Shown in pieces: positions 16,053 through 24,426 of a stretch of 64,000 nucleotides of DNA (positions are counted from its first letter, which is position 1; every line of letters starts with the position of its first letter). The stretch is taken from contig NZ_OY782855.1 in assembly GCF_963678425.1 (NCBI RefSeq), forward strand, positions 558,001 through 622,000, in the 5' to 3' direction. The stretch is from an uncultured Bacteroides sp. Its GTDB lineage: Bacteria > Bacteroidota > Bacteroidia > Bacteroidales > Bacteroidaceae. The notes under the pieces were generated by a model. The model saw nothing but the letters and a program-made list of their open reading frames with translations, made no database searches and was not told the origin of the DNA. A program made the position numbers and the translations under genes.

Positions 16053-17245
16053 TGAAGATACAAACGACAAAGGTATATACCGAGATAGACCGTGCAGTTA
16101 AGAAAGGATATAAGATCATTTCATTGCAAGGGAGCGCTCGTAGCTCGAAGACGTATAACACGCTTATCTGGCTGATTATATACTGTTTGCAACACCCCGG
16201 AACAAGACTAGCAATCGTCAGAGCAACGCTTCCGGCACTTAAAGGTTCCGTCTTTGTCGATTTTAAAGAGATCATGCTTAAGATGGGCGTATGGGAAGAG
16301 AAGAAGTGTTACAACAAAACAGAGATGATCTATACCATGCCGAACGGATCGACAGTCGAGTTCTTCTCCATCGACTCGGAGCAGAAGCTTAGAGGTAGAA
16401 AGAGGGATATCCTATATGTCAATGAGGCCAATGAAATATTATACCTTGAATGGACACAGCTGATAATGCGTACTACGCGATTTGCGATAGTCGATTATAA
16501 CCCTTCATTCTCAGAGGACCACTGGATATATGCAATCCTGAATAAGGAGGCCAAAACATACCACTGCCTGACAACATATAAAGATAACCCTTTCCTTGAA
16601 GAGACGATCATTGAGGAAATCGAATCGCTCCAGCATAAGAACAAAAGCCTTTGGCAGATTTACGGCCTTGGGCAAATGGCGGTCATTGAAGGTCTTGTTT
16701 TTCCTGAAGTTACGGTTATCGATAAGATACCTTATCAGGTTAAACACAGATGGAAAGGCATGGACTTTGGGTATACCAACGATCCAACGGCAATAGTCGA
16801 GGTTGGAGTAATGGACCAAAGCATCTACATCGATGAGATATGCTACAAGACACATATGCTGTCAGGGCATATTATCAAAGAGCTGAGAGATAACAATCCG
16901 GAACAGCCGGTTATCTCAGAGAGTGCCGATCCCCGATTGATCGACGAGTTATACCTTGGAGGAATCAATGTCTATCCGGTCGAGAAGTACCCAGGAAGTG
17001 TCAAGGCTGGTATAATGAAGATGCAGGAATATCACATATACGTAACGAAGAACAGCATCAATGTGCTGAAGGAATTCAGGAACTATACGTACATACAAGA
17101 CAAGGAAGGCAAATGGCTGAATGAACCGATCGACTGCTGGAACCATGCTATAGATGCAATCAGGTATGTCGTCCTAATGGAGATACTCGGACAAGGAAAG
17201 CCGAATAAAGATAGTTTAAAGAAATTAATGCAAGACGTTTATTAA
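16052..17245 (+). CDS. terL: Terminase large subunit
   Basis: 397 residues. Walker A-like GSARSSKT is at residues 27-34, Walker B DILYVNEANE at about 111-120, and the nuclease domain has GMDFGYTNDPTAIVEV (about 236-251) and SESADPRLIDEL. This is the PBSX/phage terminase_3 type that pumps DNA into the procapsid and cuts it. Start overlaps the small subunit stop (TAATG). Confidence 0.93.
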   Translation: MKIQTTKVYTEIDRAVKKGYKIISLQGSARSSKTYNTLIWLIIYCLQHPGTRLAIVRATLPALKGSVFVDFKEIMLKMGVWEEKKCYNKTEMIYTMPNGSTVEFFSIDSEQKLRGRKRDILYVNEANEILYLEWTQLIMRTTRFAIVDYNPSFSEDHWIYAILNKEAKTYHCLTTYKDNPFLEETIIEEIESLQHKNKSLWQIYGLGQMAVIEGLVFPEVTVIDKIPYQVKHRWKGMDFGYTNDPTAIVEVGVMDQSIYIDEICYKTHMLSGHIIKELRDNNPEQPVISESADPRLIDELYLGGINVYPVEKYPGSVKAGIMKMQEYHIYVTKNSINVLKEFRNYTYIQDKEGKWLNEPIDCWNHAIDAIRYVVLMEILGQGKPNKDSLKKLMQDVY

Positions 17246-17259
17246 ACACAGAAAAGAAC

Positions 17260-18714
17260 ATGACACCTACAGAATCAATCAACCAGGACAAGAGCGCAAT
17301 AGACCAGATTTTAAATCTGGAAGAACGCGATGCTACCCAGATCATGGCCGACCTAAAGAAGAAGACAATAACCATACTCCCATGGTCCGGAACGCTGGAA
17401 AAAGAATACAACCCCAAGTTGCATCCGGTAATGACCGATAAGACTTACCTAGATAAGGTGCGCCCAAATGGAGCCGGCATAGATAAAGCATGCCGCATTA
17501 CATTAGACCTTCAAAGGCTTGCAACCAAACGTATGACCGAAATGATGTTTGCCATTCCCGTGAACCGAGAATATAATATTAAGAGAGAAGACCAGAAGGG
17601 ACAAGACATCAAAGCCGTTATAGAATCAATCTACGAGAAGATAGGTATTGATTCTCTGAATATCGAGAGAGGAAACAAAGTATTCTCCAGTTGCGAGTGC
17701 TTCACGCTTATGTATCTGGTTGAGAAGCCAACAAAATATGGTGATCATAAATCAAAATACAAACTCAAATGCAAAACGTATTCTCCGAAAGATGGTGATT
17801 CGCTTTATCCGTTGTTCGATGAGTACGATGATATGATTGCAATGAGCATCGCATATACCAGGACAGAAGGTACAAAGACTATTAACTACTTCGATACATA
17901 CACAGATAAAAGACATATCAGATGGACCGACTCCGGAGCATCAGGAGTATATGAAGTAGACACAGATGAAACCATTGAGCTGGCAAAGATACCAGGAACA
18001 TATATCTATCGACCAACACCAATATGGGAAGACAGGAGCGATAATATCTTTGAAATGGAATGGACGCTAAGCCGGAACGGAAACTACCTTAAGAAGAACA
18101 GCAAACCAGTCTTTGCCATCTTCACGAACAAAGATGTGAAGGTCGGCCAAGAGAAAGACGCTGACAATGAATGGCGAACGGTACAGCAATACCCAGAGAA
18201 TGGGAAGGCCCAATACATCACATGGGAACAGGCTATCGAGACTTTGAAATTCCACATCCAAACTATCAGGCAGGACTTCTTCACCTCACTGCAACTTCCG
18301 GACTTATCGTACGAGAACATGAAGACAACTCCGATGTCCGGAGAAAGCAGGAAGCAACTTTTTGTTGATTGTAAATTAAAGGTTGGGGATGAAAAAGGCT
18401 CTTGGATTAAAGCATTATCGCGAGAGTTCAACATCATTAAAGCCTATATCCCTTTGATGTTCCCAGAAATCAAAGAAGCAGACGTCGAAGATGTCATTGC
18501 TAAACAAGTAGTAACTGCGTATACAATTGGAGACGAGACAGAGAAACTAGATAACATCGTTAAGAAGACAGGTGGAAAACAAATCCAGTCAAGAAGAGCA
18601 GCGATGGAGGAAGCCGGCATCAAAGATGTTGAAGAACAAATGAAAGAAATAGATGAAGAAGACCAGCAGGAAAGCCAGAAAATGAATGTGGCATTCAATG
18701 AGCCAACAGCATAA
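17260..18714 (+). CDS. Portal protein
   Basis: 484 residues, right after terL and before the MuF-like gene. Contains a typical SPP1-like portal layout: N-terminal ARITLDLQ-type helix region, a long stem helix near SRKQLFVDCKL, and an acidic Gln/Glu-rich C-terminus. It would form the dodecameric DNA gate at one capsid vertex. Confidence 0.85.
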   Translation: MTPTESINQDKSAIDQILNLEERDATQIMADLKKKTITILPWSGTLEKEYNPKLHPVMTDKTYLDKVRPNGAGIDKACRITLDLQRLATKRMTEMMFAIPVNREYNIKREDQKGQDIKAVIESIYEKIGIDSLNIERGNKVFSSCECFTLMYLVEKPTKYGDHKSKYKLKCKTYSPKDGDSLYPLFDEYDDMIAMSIAYTRTEGTKTINYFDTYTDKRHIRWTDSGASGVYEVDTDETIELAKIPGTYIYRPTPIWEDRSDNIFEMEWTLSRNGNYLKKNSKPVFAIFTNKDVKVGQEKDADNEWRTVQQYPENGKAQYITWEQAIETLKFHIQTIRQDFFTSLQLPDLSYENMKTTPMSGESRKQLFVDCKLKVGDEKGSWIKALSREFNIIKAYIPLMFPEIKEADVEDVIAKQVVTAYTIGDETEKLDNIVKKTGGKQIQSRRAAMEEAGIKDVEEQMKEIDEEDQQESQKMNVAFNEPTA

Positions 18715-18725
18715 ATAATTGAAGC

Positions 18726-19862
18726 ATGGGACAGTTAGAAGGGAAAAACAAGGTTAAGATTGACTTTGCAGCTTTTGAAAACAATAAGAATCGCAATGAA
18801 TTGAAGATTGCCGATAAGCTGACAATTATATTTGAAACGGCTATTAAAGAAGCAGCCAAGATCGGTGCATCAATTAAAGACTTGGATCCGAAAAAGCCTT
18901 TCTCATTCAAAAACTACCCGCAGACAAAGAAGATGGTGGATAGGTTAATGACTAACCTATCCTACTCTATCGAAGAGAATATCAAGAAAGCCCAGAAAGA
19001 AGGATGGGTATATGCGAATGATAAGAACGATGCGCTTGTTTCTGCTATTATGCAATACACATCTTTATCACAATCGCAGGTGCAACAGTACTCCCATCAT
19101 AACATGGAAGCTCTGGCCGCTTTTCAGAAAAGGAAAATAGCCGGGATGAACTTATCCGAGAAAGTGTGGAGAATGACCGAGCAGTTCAAAGGAGAACTCG
19201 AGATGGCGCTAGACCAAGGAATCGGAGAAGGTCAAAGTTCAGTGCAGCTCCAGAAGACGTTGCGAAAGTTCCTCGTTAACGGCAAGGATGGAACAAACAA
19301 ACTATTCAGGAGAGTCAGGGACAAACACGGGAACATCGTTCTCAGTAAGAATGCAAAGAACTATCACCCGGGAACTGGTATTTATCGAAGCAGCTACAAA
19401 AACGCAATGCGGCTCGCAACGACGGAAAACAATGCAGCCTATAGAACTGCAGACCATGCAAGACAGATAAGGCTTGACTTCATCCTTGGGATTGAAATAC
19501 GATTGAGCAATAACCACACGATCAATGGGAAACCCTTTGTGGATATGTGCGATGAGCTTGTGGGTATCTACCCTGTTGAGTTCATGTTCACCGGATGGCA
19601 TCCACACTGCAGGTGCTGGACCATTACGATACTTCCAACGATAACTCAACTAATGGCGCATAAGGAAGGCGCACCATGGGCAGGAAAGATAAATGATGTG
19701 CCGGACAACTTCAAGAACTATATACAAAGCAATATGGACCGCATTCTTGAATCACAAAATAAAGGAACGGTACCTTACTTTATTCAGAATAATGAGGCGC
19801 TCACAGATGCCATAATGAACGGCAATTCAACGGAACATGTTATCAAATCAATGCGACCATAA
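18726..19862 (+). CDS. Minor head protein, MuF/SPP1 gp7-like
   Basis: 378 residues. The C-terminal motif GWHPHCRCWTI is the signature of the phage Mu gpF / SPP1 gp7 family, preceded by TTENNAAYRTADHARQ. Such proteins join the portal during capsid assembly. A bidirectional terminator follows, so the downstream capsid genes need their own promoter. Confidence 0.87.
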   Translation: MGQLEGKNKVKIDFAAFENNKNRNELKIADKLTIIFETAIKEAAKIGASIKDLDPKKPFSFKNYPQTKKMVDRLMTNLSYSIEENIKKAQKEGWVYANDKNDALVSAIMQYTSLSQSQVQQYSHHNMEALAAFQKRKIAGMNLSEKVWRMTEQFKGELEMALDQGIGEGQSSVQLQKTLRKFLVNGKDGTNKLFRRVRDKHGNIVLSKNAKNYHPGTGIYRSSYKNAMRLATTENNAAYRTADHARQIRLDFILGIEIRLSNNHTINGKPFVDMCDELVGIYPVEFMFTGWHPHCRCWTITILPTITQLMAHKEGAPWAGKINDVPDNFKNYIQSNMDRILESQNKGTVPYFIQNNEALTDAIMNGNSTEHVIKSMRP

Positions 19863-19863
19863 C

Positions 19864-19894
19864 AAAAAGAGCAGCCTGATAGGTCGCTCTTTTT
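19864..19894. terminator. Bidirectional terminator between converging genes
   Basis: Perfect 9-bp arms AAAAAGAGC and GCTCTTTTT around a 13-nt loop. It lies between the stop of the rightward MuF-like gene and the end of the leftward accessory cassette, serving both strands. Confidence 0.8.
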
Positions 19895-19901
19895 ACATTA
19901 T

Positions 19902-20171
19902 TTACTTTGCATCATTATACCAATTGGCAAACTTCGCGATGCATTCCTCCGATGTGACTATCTTACCAAATACAAACCTCGGAATAAACGTCTCGAAGCA
20001 GAAGTACCAACACCCCCAAATAAACCTGCATCGTGTTGCAGACTTGGCCAGCGTTTCATTGTCAGTAAATCCGTGTGCATGGATTGCGATAAAGTTATCG
20101 TGAAACCAGAACTCATAAGAAGCAGTTCTGCCTTTATCGTCCTTCTGACTTATTGTTATTCCGTTTCCCAT
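19902..20171 (-). CDS. Hypothetical protein, accessory cassette
   Basis: 89 residues with an aromatic-rich middle (EFWFHDNFIAIHAHGF, WGCWYFCFETFIP). No family recognised. Last gene of the leftward cassette, overlapping its upstream neighbour by 16 bases. Confidence 0.55.
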   Translation of the reverse strand: MGNGITISQKDDKGRTASYEFWFHDNFIAIHAHGFTDNETLAKSATRCRFIWGCWYFCFETFIPRFVFGKIVTSEECIAKFANWYNDAK

Positions 20172-20383
20172 TTATAGCCTTTCATTTCGAGAAATTTATC
20201 TACCACAGAGGTATTAAGCCTCCTCTCATTATTATGCATATAGGTCCCGCAAACATTATTAGCGTTTGCCCAGGATATGAAAGAGTTTGTTTCTACAACC
20301 TGATTCTTAAACCCGAAGAACTCTACATTAGTGAATTCTTTGACTTCGCCCTTCGGATTGATTAGTTTTATTGATTTACTCAT
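20156..20383 (-). CDS. Hypothetical protein, accessory cassette
   Basis: 75 residues from MSKSIKLINPKGEVKEF (start at 20383, eight bases before the upstream stop). The beginning is a beta-strand-like segment and the rest mixed. Looks like the small modifier proteins of phage cassettes; no assigned role. Confidence 0.55.
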   Translation of the reverse strand: MSKSIKLINPKGEVKEFTNVEFFGFKNQVVETNSFISWANANNVCGTYMHNNERRLNTSVVDKFLEMKGYKWETE

Positions 20384-20645
20384 GGTTATTCCGATTTTCA
20401 ATATGTACAGTGGTATATAAAATAGTTATACCATCTATTCTGCATTGCCCATCTTCGATATTCTTATCAGTAAAATATTCCTGGAGTTTAGCAATTACAT
20501 CATATCGCTCATGTTCATTTTTATCAATAAAGAATGTAACATTGCCATCTTTTTCAGAAAAAAACGATTTTCTATTTTGTCTTTTGTCAAAAGGTAACAC
20601 ATTAAATATTCCCTTAACGGCTTCAATAGCCTCTTGTTTGTTCAT
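20376..20645 (-). CDS. Hypothetical protein, accessory cassette
   Basis: 89 residues, alpha/beta, with charged helices (NKQEAIEAVKGIF) and strand-like VTFFIDKNEHERYDVIAKL. No recognised domain. Six bases from the gene upstream. Confidence 0.55.
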   Translation of the reverse strand: MNKQEAIEAVKGIFNVLPFDKRQNRKSFFSEKDGNVTFFIDKNEHERYDVIAKLQEYFTDKNIEDGQCRIDGITILYTTVHIENRNNHE

Positions 20646-20651
20646 CCCTAG

Positions 20652-20951
20652 TTATATTTTATTTCCTGTTTTAACATCAAAAGTAACCGATTCACCATAA
20701 GTGTATAACTTACCACGACAAGCGCAAACATTACCTTTTTGTGGCTTTTCGTATGAATCACAGCTTCTCTTATTACATGTTGATCTTTCAACGCATGCAC
20801 CATAATTACACCAACAATATTTTTTAGTTTTATCAGGTATAGCTTCTATTAAAGTAATCTCTTGCTTGCCATCATGCTTTGCCATCCCTATAAAATCATC
20901 TAAAGATTGACAAATATTATCATCTATGCTTTCAAAATATAATTTATTCAT
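20652..20951 (-). CDS. Cys-rich hypothetical protein
   Basis: 99 residues. Seven cysteines cluster between about residues 46 and 79 (KYCWCNYGACVERSTCNKRSC, then NVCACRG), suggesting zinc or disulfide binding. No signal peptide, so zinc is more likely. Function unknown. Confidence 0.55.
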   Translation of the reverse strand: MNKLYFESIDDNICQSLDDFIGMAKHDGKQEITLIEAIPDKTKKYCWCNYGACVERSTCNKRSCDSYEKPQKGNVCACRGKLYTYGESVTFDVKTGNKI

Positions 20952-20967
20952 CTATTATTCAATTTGA

Positions 20968-21273
20968 TTATTTATATTCGATTGGGCGCCATGAAATCGG
21001 TTCGTAGTTCATACAATCTTCAAATTCAAAATTTGGCAAAGTCAACACCTCTAGCCTTCCGTTTGTACTTTGAATGTACCCACCAACAATGGCATCATTT
21101 GATTTCATTTTACATAATACAAACTCATTTTCATCTGGCAACTCATCTTTAACATCTATCCATTTATGCGCAAATTCTACACCCTCCACAAACTTCTTTA
21201 CGCACAACTTACCAAGCCTTAGCTCTTCATACGCTTCTGCGCTTTCTTTTGCTGCTTCTTCAATTGTTTTCAT
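20968..21273 (-). CDS. DUF551-like phage protein
   Basis: 101 residues. The pattern WIDVKDELPDENEFVLCKM ending in SWRPIEYK fits the DUF551 family of small phage proteins. Overlaps the upstream gene by four bases. No biochemical role is established to my knowledge. Confidence 0.6.
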   Translation of the reverse strand: MKTIEEAAKESAEAYEELRLGKLCVKKFVEGVEFAHKWIDVKDELPDENEFVLCKMKSNDAIVGGYIQSTNGRLEVLTLPNFEFEDCMNYEPISWRPIEYK

Positions 21274-21473
21274 CTTCGGTTAAATTTAAGTATTGATTTG
21301 ATTGTTCTTATCAGCATTAATTTAACATTAATGCTCCACACGTTTTCGTATCGTTTAGAAATTTGTTCTATGGCATATTTTTTACTTGATGAACTTACTA
21401 TGTAATCAACCTTAGTCGCTATTTGGCAATTATGGAAATTGCCAGCAACTACAATTCTATATGACTTTTCCAT
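21270..21473 (-). CDS. Hypothetical protein, accessory cassette
   Basis: 67 residues, basic, beginning with strand-like YRIVVAGNFHNC and ending in a basic helix. No recognised family. Confidence 0.5.
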   Translation of the reverse strand: MEKSYRIVVAGNFHNCQIATKVDYIVSSSSKKYAIEQISKRYENVWSINVKLMLIRTIKSILKFNRR

Positions 21474-21479
21474 CCTTAT

Positions 21480-21725
21480 TTATTTTTTAATCAATTCAAT
21501 CACTTGCTTTAATATCCGTTTCCTATCACGATTTGTTTCAGTATTGAATAATACGGTTAAATCGTGCAGAGCTTCGTCAATATTGCCTATGATAAACCCT
21601 GAACCTCCGCACTTATTGCACTTCACTTCAGGGCTTATACCCATTTCATAAGATTCTACGCTAGAATGCTTGTAGTATCTTTTATTATCTATATATCCGC
21701 TGCCTTTGCATTTATCGCATTTCAT
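21480..21725 (-). CDS. DnaJ-type zinc-finger small protein
   Basis: 81 residues. Two CxxCxGxG-like knuckles (CDKCKGSGY at residues 3-11 and CNKCGGSGF further on) match the DnaJ central zinc domain. No J domain is present. It may be an adaptor. The rest is a helical tail. Confidence 0.65.
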   Translation of the reverse strand: MKCDKCKGSGYIDNKRYYKHSSVESYEMGISPEVKCNKCGGSGFIIGNIDEALHDLTVLFNTETNRDRKRILKQVIELIKK

Positions 21726-21730
21726 ATGAT

Positions 21731-22549
21731 CTATTTATCTTGGAACATATCGTAATCACGATCAACGCAGTTCTCTAATAAAGAAGACCGGTCAATATTA
21801 GCCATTTTAAGCAAGCGGTCTTTAAAGTATATCTTTAAATGCTTGCCTCCATTATTTAGGTGCATGACAGAACTAATAAATTCTAATAGTTCTTTTTTGT
21901 CATACTTTTTGCCGCTTTCAAGGCCAATCTTATACAGATCGCAAGAGCCCATACTTCTAACTATCATCTTAAAGCTGGAATCTAAATCAACAATAGGTTC
22001 TATGCTTGCCCAAGTCTTAAACCCGGCCTTCTGGAGCCTTGTCATTGCTAAAATGCGATTCATGTTCGGACTTGCATTAGGTTCCAATTCATCAGCACCG
22101 GTCAATGTGAATCCAAAAGCAATAAGATGCTGTTTATCAACAAACATATTTGATCTAGCATACCACATATCCCACCAATCGGATCGCTTAGTTAAAACCT
22201 TTACGGGAACATTGTGTTTAAAACATATACCAATGGCATCAAATGTCAATGATATAGTTTCAGGCAACATTGGGTCGCTTGTAAACGTGAAGAATATGCC
22301 ATGTTTACGCAATTCGTCAACGTTAGCCAACACTTCCTTCTCAAATATATCCAGAGCGTCTTTTTCATCCTTGAAACACTTCTTAAGAATCGGTGCATTA
22401 CCTCCTAAGACCTTTGCACCGATTCCTTTCTTCAGATAACAATACTTGCATCCGTTGGAGCAACCGACGAAGAAGTTGCAAGCCCATGCACTATACTCAC
22501 CGGCTTTGCCGGATGGATTATAGATCGCTTTCCCTTTAAATGCTTTCAT
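21731..22549 (-). CDS. Radical SAM protein
   Basis: 272 residues. CSNGCKYCY (about residues 30-38) is the CxxxCxxC iron-sulfur cluster motif of radical SAM enzymes. The following sequence (FTSDPMLPE, VKVLTKRSD, WASIEPIVD) resembles spore-photoproduct-lyase-like and phage Gp37/Gp68-type proteins. Substrate unknown; nucleic acid modification or repair is possible. It is the largest enzyme of the accessory cassette. Confidence 0.8.
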   Translation of the reverse strand: MKAFKGKAIYNPSGKAGEYSAWACNFFVGCSNGCKYCYLKKGIGAKVLGGNAPILKKCFKDEKDALDIFEKEVLANVDELRKHGIFFTFTSDPMLPETISLTFDAIGICFKHNVPVKVLTKRSDWWDMWYARSNMFVDKQHLIAFGFTLTGADELEPNASPNMNRILAMTRLQKAGFKTWASIEPIVDLDSSFKMIVRSMGSCDLYKIGLESGKKYDKKELLEFISSVMHLNNGGKHLKIYFKDRLLKMANIDRSSLLENCVDRDYDMFQDK

Positions 22550-22722
22550 CGTTTGTTTTTATTAGATAGATTTTTTACTTGGTTCTCTAATTCTTTTAAT
22601 TTCTTTTCCATCCTTAATTGTTTCAGGCAATTAGGGCAACCCCATCCACGCTCAAGAACAGTCTCCATTATTACCATTTTACAGCCACACTTGTGGCATC
22701 GTGGGCTTCCGAATAATCCCAT
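22546..22722 (-). CDS. 58-residue zinc-ribbon protein
   Basis: ATG at 22722 on the minus strand. CHKCGC and GCPNC supply two Cys pairs of a zinc ribbon, followed by a basic coiled coil (KQLRMEKKLKELENQVKNL). Its stop overlaps the radical SAM start (ATGA), which supports a real, co-translated gene and suggests a nucleic-acid-binding partner. Confidence 0.65.
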   Translation of the reverse strand: MGLFGSPRCHKCGCKMVIMETVLERGWGCPNCLKQLRMEKKLKELENQVKNLSNKNKR

Positions 22723-22724
22723 GA

Positions 22725-23126
22725 TTAATACCCGTAACTAATGACAACAGCAGTCTGCTGCATATTATACAGCGGTCTCTCGTTTGCATCGTAATATACC
22801 CCAAACGTATTAATGAAATGTTGTTCTACACCGATAGACCATTTCTTTGAGATATATTTGCTCAGACGATAAGAAACATCATTCGCCCAAAGGCCAATCA
22901 CGATGCCATTTTTATAATCCTTCTGGTAGGACTTGTTATCCACTGACAACTTCCAGGAGGAAGCTTTGAGATCAAAGCCAAGACGATAAGAGGCGACACC
23001 TAAGTTCTGGCCGTTGGTCTTATTGTTTAGATAATAAGCAAACTCTCCCTTTGGTTTGAATGACACTTGTGAGAATACAGCAACTGACAATGTTAATAAC
23101 ATTGATAACAAAATTAACTTTTTCAT
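22725..23126 (-). CDS. Secreted, beta-rich envelope protein
   Basis: 133 residues. A signal peptide MKKLILLSMLLTLSVAVFSQ is followed by alternating strand-like segments (GVASYRLGFDLKASSWKLSVDN, VSYRLSKYISKKWSIGVEQHF) ending in VISYGY, whose terminal aromatic is typical of outer-membrane barrels. It may remodel the lysogen surface or block superinfection. That role is inferred. Confidence 0.65.
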   Translation of the reverse strand: MKKLILLSMLLTLSVAVFSQVSFKPKGEFAYYLNNKTNGQNLGVASYRLGFDLKASSWKLSVDNKSYQKDYKNGIVIGLWANDVSYRLSKYISKKWSIGVEQHFINTFGVYYDANERPLYNMQQTAVVISYGY

Positions 23127-23165
23127 AACTTAAAAATTTATTGATTATAAAATTCAGATTAAAGA

Positions 23166-23348
23166 CTATCCGTTTATTTCCGTTGTAAACTCATGGTTCA
23201 ACTTTTCGGATTGTGCGTCCACCTCACAAATGATGAACACCCAAAACACAAGAGCAATTATACCTATTGCAATCTCACCGATAGTAAAACCGCTATTGTC
23301 CGGGAACCTAACGATTTGTTTTTTAAGAATTAATTTGATGTTTTTCAT
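23166..23348 (-). CDS. Small single-span membrane protein
   Basis: 60 residues from the ATG at 23348. One transmembrane segment (IGEIAIGIIALVFWVFIICEV), N-terminus basic. Part of the accessory cassette. Function unknown. Confidence 0.55.
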   Translation of the reverse strand: MKNIKLILKKQIVRFPDNSGFTIGEIAIGIIALVFWVFIICEVDAQSEKLNHEFTTEING

Positions 23349-23388
23349 AACACGTTTTTTTATTTCGATTAATATAAAATATTCAGAT

Positions 23389-23637
23389 CTAGGCCTTACA
23401 TCTAGCCTTTTTATGGTAAAGGTCCTCGCGCCAAACAGATACGTCTTTAGCACATATGTAATGCCCTTTGCTAACTTTTGCCTTCCACAATTTGCGCAAC
23501 GTGATGCCTCCCAGTTCATCCGAAGTAAAGACTTCAAATATTGCAGCAAGGGAACCGAAGAAATAGTTCTTCTGGCCTTCGATAAGCGTTGGATTATTGA
23601 AATGCACGCGGTAAATTTTACTTGTTTTTATAGCCAT
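23389..23637 (-). CDS. Hypothetical protein, accessory cassette
   Basis: 82 residues, basic, with strand-like start (KTSKIYRVHFNNPT) and DVSVWREDLYHKK near the end. No family recognised. The overlapping frame on the same strand (up to 23549) is a less convincing extension of the next gene. Confidence 0.55.
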   Translation of the reverse strand: MAIKTSKIYRVHFNNPTLIEGQKNYFFGSLAAIFEVFTSDELGGITLRKLWKAKVSKGHYICAKDVSVWREDLYHKKARCKA

Positions 23638-23680
23638 TATTATAACTTTTTTTAGTTGGGACCTAGACCCCGGTTAAACA

Positions 23681-23947
23681 TTACAGATCTACTCCAAACC
23701 ATTTACAGACATTAGCCTTTATTGCATTCCAGCAATCCCAGTTGAGACGCTCGTATGAACTCCAGATGTTCCCTTTAAATTCGATTGTGAAAGAACCTCC
23801 GCTGTGCTTTTTGCCTAAATAGTCTTTTGTAAAAACACGATAAACAATACTACTACGGTCTGACTTAGAACGCTCCACGCATTCAAGGACATAATCATAT
23901 GCGCCTTCGCGCCCTAATTCAGACTGTAACTTACAAACCTTTGTCAT
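23681..23947 (-). CDS. Hypothetical protein, accessory cassette
   Basis: 88 residues from MTKVCKLQSELG; the ATG at 23947 comes four bases after the upstream stop. Contains VFTKDYLGKKHSGGSFTIEF and a Trp-rich C-terminus. No recognised domain. Confidence 0.55.
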   Translation of the reverse strand: MTKVCKLQSELGREGAYDYVLECVERSKSDRSSIVYRVFTKDYLGKKHSGGSFTIEFKGNIWSSYERLNWDCWNAIKANVCKWFGVDL

Positions 23948-23951
23948 GGCA

Positions 23952-24167
23952 TTATTTATTATTACGTTTAGCTCTATTACGTGTCGCAATTTTATAACCG
24001 CTTTTCCAAGCTTTAGCAAGCTGTTTCTCTGTAGCTTCTCCTTCTTTCAATTCAGAAACCATTCTAAGAAACTCTTTATCAGATTTACAATTATCCCCCC
24101 AGCCTTCTTCTCCTGCATGCATTCCAAGTACTTCAGCGCAGAATATTTGTTTTTCTATTATTGTCAT
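23952..24167 (-). CDS. Hypothetical protein, first gene of accessory cassette
   Basis: 71 residues from MTIIEKQIF (ATG at 24167). Helical, basic C-terminus (KSGYKIATRNRAKRNNK). First gene after the leftward cassette promoter. No family recognised. Confidence 0.55.
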   Translation of the reverse strand: MTIIEKQIFCAEVLGMHAGEEGWGDNCKSDKEFLRMVSELKEGEATEKQLAKAWKSGYKIATRNRAKRNNK

Positions 24168-24231
24168 AATCTTGATTTTTAGCATTCCAGAAGCAGCTGG
24201 ACCAGGCAAGAAGTACATCCTTCCCGCATTT

Positions 24232-24260
24232 CAAAGGTACGTAGTTATAGTGTATATAAC
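24232..24260 (-). promoter_or_regulatory. Leftward promoter of the accessory cassette with palindromic operator
   Basis: On the minus strand the -7 box TACCTTTG is at 24239-24232. Just upstream, at 24244-24260, lies GTTATA-N5-TATAAC, a perfect inverted repeat in the -33 zone, suitable as an operator. A copy of the 12-mer AACCAAACGGTT is at 24283-24294. The cassette thus has its own control. Confidence 0.6.
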
Positions 24261-24339
24261 TCATCATTGCACCTTTATTTTAAACCAAACGGTTGAATTT
24301 AACTCTAAATAACTAATCTCGAAGCATCTTTAAAACGGC

Positions 24340-24413
24340 TATTTTTGCAAATAAACGATTACTTAGTAATCACTTATAAAAAATAATTCTATTTTTGTAT
24401 CAACTGAACAGTT
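24340..24413 (+). promoter_or_regulatory. Rightward promoter region for the capsid genes
   Basis: Two -7 boxes TATTTTTG occur at 24340-24347 and 24390-24397. Between them is the palindrome GATTACTTAGTAATC (24357-24371), and after the second box the 12-mer AACTGAACAGTT (24402-24413). Since a terminator ends the packaging transcript at 19894, this region must restart transcription for scaffold, capsid and tail genes. Confidence 0.65.
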
Positions 24414-24426
24414 AAATTTGCAAATT

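Noticed and set aside
21843..22439. Long rightward frame opposite the radical SAM gene
   Set aside because: Antisense shadow; the minus-strand product has a clear CxxxCxxC motif and operon context.
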